Part shown: positions 49,301-62,460 of the stretch, piece after piece
Layout of the letters: each line of letters starts with the position of its first letter
How positions within the stretch are numbered: position 1 is the first letter of the stretch
Source: Theocolax elegans
Taxonomy: Eukaryota > Arthropoda > Insecta > Hymenoptera > Cerocephalidae
Reading direction: 5' to 3'
DNA length: 64,000 nt
NCBI GenBank assembly: GCA_026168455.1
Contig: CM047429.1
Span: 54,753,027-54,817,026 of the forward strand
Notes under the pieces: model-generated
Database searches by the model: none
What the model was told of the DNA's origin: nothing
The model's input: the letters and a program-made list of their open reading frames with translations, nothing else
Position numbers and translations under genes: made by a program

Positions 49301-50480
49301 TTTATGCATAATCCAACCATTAAAAACATGCGGGTAATTCAACATAAAACGTAACACTTGAGTTTTCAAAGTATTTAAATTTTTTGTAACAGACTGCATG
49401 ATTTTCAATTTGACATTTGACTATAGAATTTATGTTGTTGTTAATAAAATGATACAATTTTGAATTATTAATTCATTGTAACGTAATAGTATTTTGCACA
49501 TTCTGTTAAATTGAATGGAATTCAGCGTTCGATTATCTTTGTATTCACGATAAAATATGGTATTGGTAGTTTGTTCCAAATATAGTTTTAAAGCAATATT
49601 TTTATTATTTCGTTCGAACATAATTTATTTGGCAAAATTTGTACATTTACATATGACTGATCAACTAATCTGTATGTATATTAATAAAAACTGAATAATA
49701 ATTTGTCATTATTAATATAATATTACTATTATTTACTTATTTAATATTTGACTAAATTTGGAAAAATTATTTTATCGCGGTCTCAAAAAAATTTTATTTT
49801 GGCGTTTACCTACTTGACCTAATACTGTATACAGTAGCCATCCACTTACTAGAAGATTCCACGTGATGTCTACATTCTATACGTACCATGAATATCCCGT
49901 AAAAAAAAATAGGTCGGTAGTTGCAAGAAATATAGGCCAGCTCCAAAAATATATTAAACATACCGCTTAATGAAATATTTTTTTTATAAAGTGTAGAATA
50001 AATCTTAGACCGTCGTAATTTAAAGAAAAAATAAATTGCTTCTAATTACTCGTTGAAAATGTTTATAAATAAATCGTACTAAGTAAACTAGCATTTTTTT
50101 TAAATAAGAAAAATTTTTTAATTTTTAAATAATATATGTATATATATATACTTATATACATATTCAATTCCATTTTACAATCGAAATACATTCAATTATC
50201 AGTCACGTATTACGTTTAAATTGGGTATATTTTCACAGTCACACATGCACACGTACGTACACACATATAAAATCGTACAGTGTATACATTTATAATTTAT
50301 TTAAGTTCCCTTTGACACAACAATCGATTAACGAACAATGTAAGATAATTACCGCATCAATGGCAATAAAAAAATTTTTTATCACATGACGCTGTGTGGT
50401 TTTATTTAAAAAAAAAATACGTATAACGGAAAATGTAACAACGTACAAGAGTTTATCAACGGTTGATCAAATAAGTTTGA
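46341..50480. other. A+T-rich intron stretch with one small ORF
   Basis: No gene is supported apart from the weak candidate at 47417. An excellent but isolated acceptor lies at 47929 (TTACTTTCTTTGCAG), with a stop nine codons later. A 14-bp perfect palindrome, TACTGTATACAGTA, lies at 49823-49836. Confidence 0.45.
47417..47584 (+). other. 55-codon ORF ending at a strong donor, unproven exon
   Basis: From ATG at 47417 the frame reads MQYSRRPMCKKMTRTVDQK and continues through TATILLSGKKSSMVARQHL to TGA at 47582. The first half is richer in G+C than its surroundings. GTGAGTAAG at 47581 is a consensus 5' splice site overlapping the stop, so the segment could be an exon joined in phase 2, entered at GTAATGCAG|T (47422). 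The acceptor has no pyrimidine tract. No family is recognised. A chance ORF of this length is not rare. Confidence 0.2.
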
Positions 50481-51560
50481 AAACCCGTAAATTTAGGCGT
50501 ATAATGCGCGTACGCATCGACTGTTCACTTTTAAGCTGGTGACACAAATTTATAATTTGCATGCAAATCGAAGGGGTCAGGGCAGCGTTCAAATTGCCGC
50601 ATTTTCTGTGTATAGTATATACGTGCGTAAACGCGACGCGTAATGAAATTGTATAATGGTTCGAAATTCCATGTATACGTATAGAAAAGGAAAGAAGATA
50701 AACAGTAAATGGTAATAAAAAAAAAGGAAGTACGAACGGTTCTTTTTTTCTTTTCGTTCACACTTCCCCTTCCCTCCCAGGAGGCTTTACAACATCATAG
50801 GGTGAAGATGACACGGCAGCGAGGTATAGCCGCGCTATATAATAACTGACATAAATATCCTGTACACGCGACATTGGATCGTGGTAATATGTTTCCTGGC
50901 GGTTTTCCACCCCGCAGGAACGAAGAGCGTTGCGCTCGCGCCATTATCGCGCTTTACTTTCACCCGGGGTTTAGATTATATACGCTTTCGCGTTCCCTTC
51001 TTCTTCTCAGGTTATTCTTCTTTCTTCGAAGCTCCTTTTGCGCCTCGCATATTTGCCGTAAATAATGCCCACGAAATGGAGTTATCCGGCGATATAATGC
51101 CCTTTACTCAACTCCCTGCAAAATTAGTGGATCTTTTAATAAAAGTTTCGTTGTTTTCTTTATATATTCGCAACTTACCGGGCGAGATCGTCTCCTTTCA
51201 TTTACAGGCGCGCGAGCCTCGTCGTCGTCGTTGTCGTCATCGTCGTCGTCGTCGTCGTGGTCGTCGTGGTCGTCGCCACCGTGGTTGCGGGTTTTATAAG
51301 GAAACTTTCGTACTATCGGTACGTATCGTACCTTTATAAATCTCGGCCGCTTTGTCATGATTGCGCATCGCGCTCTATTTTTATTTAACCGCGATTTATC
51401 GCCTTCCTCCCGCGTACCATACTTTTATATGTATATACATATATTTACTACGTAGAAAGATTGCTGGCCTCAGGAACGGTATACTTTCCTCTCTCTTTCT
51501 CTTTCTCTTTCTCCCTTTGTCATGGTATAAACGCGATGTGCTAAGTGCGTTAATTAGAAC
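50481..51560. other. G+C-rich island with (CGT)n repeat
   Basis: About 1 kb, richest at 50880-51370. Open frames exist on both strands (plus 50881-51339, minus 51104-51358), but both run through the CGT repeat as poly-Arg or poly-Asp. The acceptor TCCTTTCATTTACAG at 51207 is strong and stands just before the repeat. A possible donor, TCG|GTACGT, lies near 51329. Confidence 0.4.
51218..51277 (+). repeat. (CGT)n trinucleotide array
   Basis: About 20 imperfect CGT units with CAT, TGT and GGT variants. It codes for Arg-rich sequence in one frame and Asp-rich sequence on the other strand. Confidence 0.9.
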
Positions 51561-54289
51561 TCGAAAAAGATATTTAACGCGTAATTTTTAATTTTTTTTT
51601 TCCTGCTGCAATTCAATATTTTATCCTTGCGTTCCTTTAATTAAATAAAACGCGCGCTAATTAGAAGTACCTGTGTGAGTTTGTATGCATGTGTGCAGCG
51701 GTGACTAAAGTGTCGGGGAAAGCACAATGTACATTTCGTAAATAATGTATTTGTTAAAGGATTTCCCGTAAAATTTATATTTAAAAATTACTATACAATT
51801 CTTAGACTACGATATAAAAGAAAAAATGGATAGGTTTAAATGTTATTTGTGTAAATCGAGTTTAGTACATATAGGATTTTCGTAAACAAATTTAGCGCCC
51901 TTTTCGATGCGTGCGTTTGCAAAATTTTTAATCAAACATACACAAGCTTATATAGAACTTTACATAGAAAGTATGCACACACGGTATCCAGTCTCTAAGG
52001 TTTATATACATACCGTTCAGCAACGATATGGTTAAAGGCTTATAGAGCTGAATTAAAGTGTACACATGTAGCAATGTGCTTATTATCGATTGCATGAAAA
52101 ACTTTCCTCGCATATAATATAAATGCTTAAATGGGATGTAACTGGTATATATTAAACTTAAAGGGTAATACATAAGCCTTTAAAGTACCATAAATACGTC
52201 GAAATGGAAATATTTTTCTCGGTAAAACTTGTAGGTTGTTGGATTGAATTGTTGATTAGTTTTCTTGGATGTTAACTAGGTGTAGTTCTTCTATTACTTA
52301 CGATCCAGTGTTTTATACGTATACATTTGGCACAATATTGTTAAATACTTTATTTATTATAAATATATCGATTACATTTTATACATACACTATATTTTGA
52401 TCAATCAACGTCATTGTGATTCATCTACAAACCCTTTTGTCTTTTTGGCCACCATGTAAGGAAGAAATGAAATACATATAAATTATTAAGTGTGAAATAC
52501 AATTACGTTGAACATTTTCATACTGTCTATAAACAATAGGATTATTAATTATTGACGATTGTAGACTCTCTATACTTTTATTGTAATGTACTCTCAGAAG
52601 TGCTGGTTTACATTTATGAATGGATCCATTATTTATAGGATCATTTATTAAATGAATTACTTACTCACGCATTTAATCAAGAAATCTGTTGATCGTATTC
52701 AGTCTGAGATAGATAACATGAGAATTGAACAATATACTATTAAAATAATCGTAATTTTTGATCGCGTATACGCCATTCTTATGCTATAATTGATTAAGCA
52801 AATTAATAATAATCTATTTATCTCAAATTTTACGAAATCCTACTATTTTAGATCTTTGAATTCGAGTGTAATAATTTCAATATAAAGGCAAACGTCATAG
52901 TTTATTGCACGTTTCAAGTGTAAAATATTTTATAAACAATACATAAGCAATACCAAAATCGTGAATCGTGCGCACTTATTGTACTTTAATTACTTTTTTC
53001 CGTAGTGTATTTTATGTATTAATAAATCGTTAAAATGTCTTATTTTCAAGAAACATTGTACGTCGCCGGTTTGATGCTTATAACTACTGTCCTGGATCAT
53101 TTTCTTTGTTTTTACGAATTCTTTTCAGAACAAAATATTGCGGTACAAATAATCGCAAAGAACAGCTTCTATCAAGTCAATGCAAATTTAAATTTTTTTT
53201 CAATTTCTTTTTTTTTAGCAAGTAACCGCTTATTTTTTTGTCCTTGAAAAGACGTATTTTTTTACGTGTCAAAATATTAATTTGGAACAGAATCATGAAC
53301 ATTTGGAAGACAAAATGACTAACTCACTAACTCACGACACTTGTAACTTTTTCTCCGAACATTTTCTGGACGTATTTCTAGCCGAAAATAAACTTTTATT
53401 GTGTTTTTTTCTTTATTTAATGTACTCTTGAAAAAAAATATGAAAGATAATTATAATAAAAATCTTTGATTTTGCATAATATCCTCTGTATTTTGCACGC
53501 GGTAATAGCTAAGCCCAAGTTTCTTATACGCTGTCATTATATCCCAGTTCTTTTTTGATACTAAATATTCAATGCTACTAAATATTAAAAAAATGAATTG
53601 TTTACTATTTCACGTCAATCAATGAATTCTTCAGAAAACTAGTACTTTTAGTAAGTGAAATTTCAAGTTGTAAATATTTTTATCCCAGTTGTTCGAAATG
53701 TCCTAAGTGTCATGGTTTTTCTTCGATCAACTTGAAATAAAATCAATTTTGTTCCGTTTATTCTCAGAAATAAAAGTTTCTTTCATTTAAGTATTCAATC
53801 CATTAAAACTGTTTACTGTATATCAAAATAAACTTTAGTCAAATTTAACGCAAAATTTGTTTCTTCTCGGGTTAAATTTTTGTCCGTTATTTATGCTGAC
53901 CAAAAATTTTTGGTGTTATATAATCTTGCCTTGATAAGGATATGAAGTATTACGAATTAAATGTGAACGTAAATGTTTTTATTTGATTAATAGTTAATAA
54001 TATATATACTGATGATGTGTTAGATTAAAAACTACAATTATTTATGTTTTTGATATGGTAATAATATTGTGAATCATCTTGATTGGAAGAAACTAAATTC
54101 GGACAGTGCGTGGAACCATGTGATGTATATGCGTATATAAATGCAAAAACTCAAAGGTTGATTAAAAGTAATTATATAACAAGTGATTAAATGTAAAGGT
54201 TGTAATAAAAAGCTTATATATATTTAACACGTGCATAACACATCTAGTTGACATTCATAACAAATCTTATCATCCGACATTAATATGGA
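51561..54289. other. A+T-rich intron stretch, nothing recognised
   Basis: No coding-like frame, RNA gene or repeat of note. Short frames such as plus 53035-53247 are Phe/Ile-rich, as expected of A+T-rich random sequence. Confidence 0.5.
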
Positions 54290-54600
54290 CATAAGCTAGA
54301 AACTCTCACCCTCTCGGTAGGTTATGTCGGCCCCCTTAATTACAAGCCGGCATTTCAATAAATCCCTTTAATACATATCGCGCCTTATCTAACCCTAGCA
54401 AAAGTACACATTGCACATAAGCCGCACAACTCGCGAGCGGCTACTCAGTGCGAAAAGTGTGTAGGGAAGCAAAAAGCGCAAACAAAGCTCGTGCAAGCTC
54501 CTTCCTCTTTGGTATATAGTATAGAAATCTCAACATATGCGAGCACCCCTCGTATTTCCGCGATTGTGTCCGGGTTGAATTGATTTCATTTGCATAGGAG

Positions 54601-54631
54601 TCTCTCTCACTCTCTCTCTCTCTCTCTCTCC
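54601..54631 (+). repeat. (CT)n microsatellite
   Basis: About 15 CT units with one CAC interruption. Confidence 0.9.
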
Positions 54632-54956
54632 CTGGGTTGGTCCATTGTCCGTCGGTGCTCCGACGAGAAAGGGAGCGCGCACGTGCCACTTGGTTACTAC
54701 TACTACCACCACCTATATGTATATTCATAATATAAACGTTGGGGAAAAGGGGAGGGAGTAGTCGGTCTGTGCGCTCTCAAAATTACGCAGTCGCTATATA
54801 CCGCACCTTTCTCCCCCTATATGATGATAGACGGGAGTTGCGAGCGCGTGTGCGGTGGTGATCGTACGCGTACTGTCACTTGTTACGTCCCTGCTGTCGC
54901 GCACACCGCGTGATAATGCGATGCCGGGGTTTTACGGCGTGATGACTCGAACCTTG

Positions 54957-54957
54957 G

Positions 54958-54986
<29 letters not shown>
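54957..54986 (+). repeat. (CT)n microsatellite
   Basis: About 13 CT units followed by TTTCTCC. Confidence 0.9.
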
Positions 54987-54989
<3 letters not shown>

Positions 54990-55150
54990 CTGCTCGTGCT
55001 CTCTTGTCTCTTTACTATAGTATATACTCATTTGCTTTACCCAATTGAAATCTAACGATCATCCCTGCATTCTTTCCGGACGTTTTTTATGTACCAAGAA
55101 TTAATGCGTCTTTTATTTACATGAGCTGACCGGGTTGAGGTCGAGTTTTG

Positions 55151-58100
55151 GTTTGACTAGATCGGTGCTATTGTTCTTGGGAAAATTGTTGTAGAGAAAC
55201 ATGTTTTACTAAGTTTTTTTTTATTTTTGTTTATACATTTTTATGTAGTATTTATTTTTCAATTTTTTCTACGTATTATTCTTTTTCCCAAATTAAATAA
55301 AAAAATATTTAAATTTGTAAATACTCTACTCATAAAGTTATTGATATTTATTTAGAGTCGCATTTTTGTGATTTTTACCATTTCAAATTTAGTGTACTTT
55401 AAAGTTTTATTTCTCATACAGGGATAATAAAATATTTTCCTTCATTGTAAATTTATTTGAATATAATTTTCTCAGATATAAGTAAATTATATTATCAACC
55501 GATAAAATTTACATCGTTTAAAATGGCTATAAAAAATAGTGTTATGTTTAATTATTCTTTTGAGTAATGTAAAATAACTCACCTAAATAATCAACTATAC
55601 ATATTTACAATTAAACGTTTCTGAATGTACCCACAATTAAATACTGAATAGTTTTCGAAATGCTCATATTTATTTCAAAACATTAAAAATCATAAAGCAA
55701 AAAGTACGTTACAATTGAAACATTCTTGAAATCCTTTTTATAAATATTGAAATATTTAAAATAAAATTTTTTTGCATATAGCTTAAATATAAATGATAAT
55801 AAAAAAAATAGAGATTTTTTTAGGTAAATTAAAAGATGAACTTTAAAATACGGAACTGAAATTATGGGAAAAATAATTGTGTGGAAATTTTACGGATGTC
55901 ATATATTCCGATTTTATTAATTTCGAGTTTGATTTTAATAATGACAATTATTTTAAGATATTCGATATCGATTATTCTTAGGAATAAAAAATTACGGTGG
56001 AGTTACGAGGGGTATAGAAATTTAAGAGCACTTTATTATACTCTCTAGAGTTATATATCGGGGTTAAATTTAAACGCAAGTCAGTAAACGTTGAAAATTA
56101 TTAACAGGGTTTGCGCTAGCTGTCTATCAGAGATGTTGCGTAAGTATCACACACGTACACACCCACACGTGCACGTTACAATAGAATATCCAAAACGATT
56201 TTGGTTTAGCCAATAATGCATTGATTGATGCAAACGGTAATTAACGATTAATTATATTGGCGTCACAATTCAGAATTGCAAGTACCTACAACTATATGCC
56301 TCTATTGTGTACTTGTATCAGAATTAAACTTCGGATATATGCCTTCAATGAAAATATGTTATTAAACTCTTGTCATTGGATACAATCGACTTAATTTAAG
56401 TGTTACAAACCGACATAATATATAACACACCTCATTTCGACCAAATACTATCAATATTATATTGTTATCAACGACAATATTTGCATATTAAATGTAAATA
56501 GAATACTCCATTAAGGCAGATTTATTGTGATCATGATTTCAAGTGCATTTAATTACGAACCATTGTAAATAAAATATTATTTATGCATTTATACTTAAAA
56601 GTTTTTTTTTACTTGAATGTATACGTCTGAACTCCAAATCAATGAAATCTAAGTAATTGATCTACATTATTTTTAGAGACACGATTCTTGGAAAATCTTC
56701 TTCTCAAGTTATTAAAATACTGGTCTTAGCATATTTTTATTTAACTAATGCAATTATTAAATATTAATTCAAAATTACGTAGTAGTTCACTCCAAAATAT
56801 TAATGGAGTGCTCGTTTATAATATATATTCAGATCACGAAATTAAATCAAAATTACAGATGTTTTTCGACTTCTTTTTACTGAAATTTGTTTTATAACAT
56901 TTATTAGTTTAATCATTATTTAAACTATTTTGCAGTGTTCAAACTTTGTATTTGATAACTAATCAAATCTTTCAAATGTTTTAAAACTAATTTAGCGAAT
57001 TCGGTAAACTTCAAAACTGTACAATCAAATTAAATTATCTACTATCTGTTTTAATTATAGATGAGGAAATCGTAATACATTTTATTATATATTTATAATA
57101 CGTACACTTTTACTTTACTTTTAAACTTAACGTTTAATATTTATACATCTATAAAATTAATAAATTACGAACTAAATCGTCTCAAAGATTTTCCAAAATA
57201 CGTGAAAATTAAAAATAAATAGGACGGAATACGGTTCTATTCGGGATAAATTGTATAAATACATATCGAATCAAAATTATATAATATTTAATGTGCGTGA
57301 TAAAATAAAAGTGAAAATAATATACCGAGGTTATCGGTCTTTTAATTCGGTAGTAATTCGTACGAGTGTATATATATATATATATATCCCATAACAAGGA
57401 ACCATATACGGGATACATTTTTCACGGGAGTCGTATTGTCGCTATACCGAGTAGGGGTGTTTGTCTTTTTCGAGGTATAGTGCTGATTTAATAAGGATTT
57501 TAAGGGGACGCGGGTGCGTATAAGTCAAAATTGGAACTTTTTATGCGATCGTTCGGTTTTATATCGCGACGAGTGCTTCGCGCGCTCGATGCACCTGAGT
57601 ATATATACGTCACTTTATATATACTCGTACACGAAGGGGTAGGAGGTAAAAAAAAAAACGTGCCAGAATTTAATGTAATTGGACGGGCTTTTCTATACGT
57701 TGTTTGTCGATTTTCAATGAAATCTCTGCCCGAGGAAGAAGTTTATAAACTAAGTATTAAATACCGAGGTGAAATTTAATGAACTTTTATTTTGTTGACA
57801 GTTCTAAGAGAGGCAAGAATATCGATACATTAAATTTTATTACCTTCCAGTATATAAGCAAAGAAACGAAGAACTGTTTATTCATTTAAATTATCGATTT
57901 TGCAAATATGTATCTTTTAAATTAAATATCGAGTAATTTTTTTATAGTATTACATTTTTTAAATTCACTTCTGAATGAGTAAATTTTTGCGATCATTGAA
58001 CATTATTTACTGTGCGAGTATAATTCCATTAAAATATGTGTTCAAAATTTTTTAGATTCAGGCTGCTTTTTAAATTTATGTAATATAAACAAAAGTAAAA

Positions 58101-58599
58101 ATTAGTAATATTAACTTATACTTGCAATTTTCTTATATTATTAATAATATGTCAATCAACCGAAGCATCATGACCTGGTAAAGTTGATACATGGAAAACT
58201 TTAAAAATAGGAATTCCTAGTTTTGAAACTCGAAACTAAAGCGTTCGGGAAAAAGTCGACTTTTCGAATATCAATTCGCCATTTCATTTTCTGTCTCGAT
58301 CGAGAGTAAAAAATAACATTAAAAAACTGAAAAAATAAAAAAAAATATGTACACCTGAAAGTAGGGTGCAATTTAAGGAAACAAGTAGTCGTTCCACAAA
58401 GCACTTTAACCATTGATTCACCTCGAAATAATTCGAGGAGAGTGGAAACAAGTTAAAGAATTAAACAAAGTGACTTATGTCTATTAAGTCCTTTCATGTT
58501 TATGTATTAATAAGACATCCTTATGTGCGTTATACATTGATATGTATATGTACATGCGTGACTTTTATAGTTAACAAAGAAAGACTTTAGTCTCGAGGT
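55151..58599. other. A+T-rich intron stretch, nothing coding
   Basis: No gene is supported. TTTTTTTAG|GTAAAT at 55824 is a weak acceptor-donor fusion. A small G+C-richer patch at 57410-57640 contains no convincing frame. Confidence 0.5.
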
Positions 58600-58861
58600 A
58601 AAAGTCTCTTGTGCAAAAGCCAGACGTAAAAGTTTATTCAGTCGTTGCTCCTTTATCCGACACTTCTTAGTTCGTTCGGCCCAAACCTAATCAACGTCCA
58701 CTGGTGCAAGTGTGAAACAACACCTAGAGAAAGGCGAGCTTGAGGGAGAGAGAGAGAAGAAGGACGGAAAGCGAATTTGAGACAGCCCTCGCGCTCTCTA
58801 AATAATCCGCGCAAAGTTGCGCCTGTACAAAGGTAAACGACAAAGGCAAGTGAGAAGCAGC

Positions 58862-58923
<62 letters not shown>

Positions 58924-59100
58924 GGCTACAAAGCTCTCTTGCTGTCTCTATTTCTCGTGGAGCTTGAACCACCAGGCTTGTAATTACCCGTGCGAATTCG
59001 CGACCCGCGACCCTGTCATCGAAGCTCGTCCAGTCACCTCTATGTACTAAAATTTTTCTATACAAAAAGATTCGTACCGTTCTCAAATGAGACATGCTGT
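58600..59100. other. G+C-richer island around a long GA array
   Basis: The array and its flanks produce Arg/Glu frames on + and Ser/Leu frames on -. No gene is supported. Confidence 0.4.
58865..58921 (+). repeat. (GA)n microsatellite, long and pure
   Basis: About 28 uninterrupted GA units, the longest pure dinucleotide array in the window. Confidence 0.95.
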
Positions 59101-62100
59101 TTTTGTGGTTACGGGTTTCGTGAAACTAAAGCCGATTAGGTGACTTCTCTGCGTGTTGAATTAGAAGGGCGTATATTTTTGTTTACACGTCAATTTATTC
59201 CTCTATAAAAGTCGCGATTTTTTACAAGTAGTAATTAAGGTTTTCTTCCTTTCTATTTTTCACGTGGTTGTAGCTTTTGTAATTTGAATATTTGCTGTGC
59301 TGTCATACTAATTCTATACGTATTTATTAATTTTACGAAATTGTAAACAGAGATGTTCATTGTAATTCAACTGATTTCCATCCGTATGTAATTAATCAAT
59401 TTTCGTCGCTTAAATCGGTTAAATTACAATCCGACGCGTTTGCAATTTTCAAATGTTTGCGAGCTTTTGTGCATTAAATGGAATTTTAACTTTAAGCTAT
59501 ACCTACTATATATACTTGGAGCTCTAACGATTGCAATTATCCGTTAATCAATATATATGGATGATTTCCCGTCAACTGGTCAGATAAAAAAAATTTTAAA
59601 TATCCTAATTTTAGTTACTTTCAATCTACAAAAATGTTTTCTAAAGGACAGAAAAAATATGTATAGGTACTAAAAATAATTTGGTCAAAACTTATCCAAA
59701 CCCTACAATATTTTTTCATCTTTTTTTATTTTAAATTAAGGGGATGTCGGAGTCAGAAAATATTCATTGTTATATTTTTTCAGGTCCTCAGGCTTGTTTT
59801 AAGTAAATACCCTAATTTTTCCGGATTTTGAAATTGATATTTTTTAACCGACTTTTCGATTGAACGATTACGCCTTTTTTGAGACTAAAAATTACCGACC
59901 ACAAAATGTTTATTCATTATAAATTAATTGGTTTTAATTATTAATTTAATCAGTATTTTTACAAATCCCTCTTTTGAAAATGAAAATTAAATGAAAATTA
60001 TTTTTACTTAAAAAATCAAAACGTTAGGCCCTTCCGCACGTGTTAAGCTATCCGTATGAATTTTTTGAGATTTTTAATTCAATATTTTTGATAGAATTTT
60101 TAGGTTGAAAAGTATAAATCCCTGTAATTTGTCTCCGACATCTTCTTTTTCAAATTTTGGTTCAATCAGTTGACGTGAAAACATCCAAATACGTATCAAT
60201 TAGCGTTGTTGCTTATACAAATAAAGTTGATTACGATGTGTGCAATACGTCATATAATTAGTCTTGCATTTTTTTACATTGTAAATGTTCAATCTATTAA
60301 ATAAAATGTTTATTACCATCATAGAGACATTTACGAAACGTTTCATATACTACTATTCTTATGTATCACTTTCCTTTGTACTTCGCGAGGCTCTGTTTCG
60401 TATAAATAAAAAGAAAAAAAAGAAGAAATTCAACGAAACAAATAGTATAAGAATTTTCTGTGAGGTATGTATAAAATGCAATTTGACAATACGGGATATC
60501 GTATTCTTTCAATATTCGTACAAATGAAAAATTGCACATTTCAAGGGCTGCACACTTTAAATAAATGATGCAGGTGATCTTCAAGTTAAGATTGTAAACG
60601 AAAGTTTAAGTAGTGATTTGATACATCATAATGAATCGCTCGTTTTCATTGTAATCAACTACAACTTTCGGATTGTAAAATAATTTAATTAAACGTTTTG
60701 CAGACGCGGTTAATGAATTTTGTGGTGATTGATTTCCTGATATAAATTCTTTTGTTTTCAGAAGATCTACAGTTGTAGTATATATTTTACTGAATATAAA
60801 TTGAAACAATATTTATTTGTAAAATTGAAAAGAAATCAAGGAAATTATTAATTGATATCATTTGTTACGCCATGTATTGTGAATATATATTTACTAAAAC
60901 ATGCCTTGATTATTATTAATTTTACAACTATATATTTTCGTACATTTAATTCTAATTTACTGGTTATAAAAAAAAAAAAAATTTCATAAGATTGCTTACA
61001 TTGACTTTAGATAGTTTGCGTCTGCATACTGTAATTAGAGGTTGAAATGTATGATCGGAATGTATATCATATTTAAGAAATTGAGAGAGGACATCGGTCA
61101 TGTCGAAAATTTAACAAGCCAACGTTTAGAATGGTTCTAATTGAGTGCACACACGTGTACCGTATTTTGCCGTTTGTAACGGCTGCTGGCAAGTCTATTG
61201 ATGAGCTCACATTTAAACAAACGATGGCTTCAATCGACTCCAATGTACAGTTCATTCCAAATGGATTATTTTATCGTGTTACTTTATTGCTTGTAGTCGT
61301 ATACAAACTTTTACGTTTTGTCGCTTTTAAATGACTTTTTTTACCATCGATATAAACAAACGATTGCATATACTTATTTTAAATGACAATTCAAAAATAA
61401 ATTAAGTTTCTTTTCTTTTTTCTGCAGTTATTTTTCATTTGACCATTATTATGCAATAATATATTTATTGTATATTAATATATTGACAAGTACAGTAAGT
61501 TTAACATTAATAAATTTTCAACTGGTATTAATATTCTTCGTTGATATATTGTGAGATATGTACGATATGTGCCTATTTAACGTTATATAAAAATAACGTA
61601 GACATTGCCCAAATATTTAGTTGAAATGTGTTTCCCTGCATTGATAAAGCCAGTTTCCGATGAACCAAATTGAAACGAGTTACATTTTTATTACGCCGCA
61701 GATGCAGAATAAAATAATACTTTTCTATTTTTGTACAATACACTGTTGTTAAAATAATTTAACGACATTGTTAAAATAAATCAGTACTAGATAAATGTAC
61801 ATTTGTACAATAGAAATTAATTAGCTCTACTTATACCCGTACAGTGTACCTTATTTTTTGTAAGATTGTGCAGAAAAGAGCCGCGTAGTGAAAATCGATT
61901 AAATTGCATTGTGTTTGAACTGGCAAATGGTCAAAACCACGAATAAGCAGTAACGTCATAATTTAATTTCTGATTGCGTATTTGCTTGCTTGACCACTTA
62001 TCATACATGTGTGTATATAATATACGCTTATACACGTGTATACGCGTACTATAATAAAATCGAACGAATTTGAAATTAAAGCATTTCATATATAATAATA

Positions 62101-62159
62101 ATTAAATACGTCTATTTATGCGTTAATTAAAGCTCTCTTATATACAAACCAACGTGAAA
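59101..62159. other. A+T-rich intron stretch with a possible small repeat
   Basis: No gene is supported. 59743-60142 may be a short inverted-repeat element, listed separately. The acceptor TTCTTTTCTTTTTTCTGCAG at 61427 is excellent but is followed by A+T-rich sequence with an early stop and no donor. Confidence 0.45.
59743..60142. repeat. Possible MITE with short terminal inverted repeats
   Basis: GATGTCGGAG at 59743-59752 recurs as its exact reverse complement CTCCGACATC at 60133-60142, and the next bases partly agree (TCA against ACA). About 380 bp lie between. No target duplication could be defined, and the interior has no coding frame. Confidence 0.3.
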
Positions 62160-62460
62160 TTTGGCCGTTAGAGTGTGGAAATACTGAATAACCGACAGCT
62201 ACCTACCAACGCGGTGTAAAACAGCACCACACCGGAGGACGAAATATCTCCCCCCTCCCCTCCCCCTCCCCCTCCTCACCCCACATCCCACCAGCCCCAC
62301 TTCTCTTTACGCTACCAAGTTTCGCACATATGTACTGGGTAGAATATCACACGTATACACATACGATACATACCATATGTGTGTGTTGCGACTATATAAT
62401 TGCAGCACTCGGCATTATTTACAGTTGCATCAGTAGGAAGAATTTGGGGTGATGATTAGT
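62160..62460. other. C-rich patch
   Basis: A short G+C-rich patch dominated by the C-rich tract 62249-62283. No exon was seen. Confidence 0.4.
62249..62283 (-). other. G-quadruplex-prone tract on the minus strand (i-motif on +)
   Basis: Four runs of four to six C separated by single T residues on the + strand are followed by two shorter runs. The minus strand thus has G runs with one-base loops, the most stable class of intramolecular G-quadruplex. Confidence 0.65.

Larger units (their letters stand above)
54290..55150. other. G+C-richer island with two CT arrays
   Basis: CpG-containing sequence with CT arrays at 54601-54631 and 54957-54986. It resembles the promoter island at 3.2-4.4 kb in base composition and repeat type. 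No exon is supported. Confidence 0.4.

Noticed and set aside
49823..49836. 14-bp perfect palindrome TACTGTATACAGTA
   Set aside because: Isolated short palindromes are expected in A+T-rich DNA. No flanking structure or repeat family was seen.
61408..61430. Excellent 3' splice-site tract TTCTTTTCTTTTTTCTGCAG
   Set aside because: It is followed by A+T-rich sequence with an early stop and no donor, so no exon can be supported.
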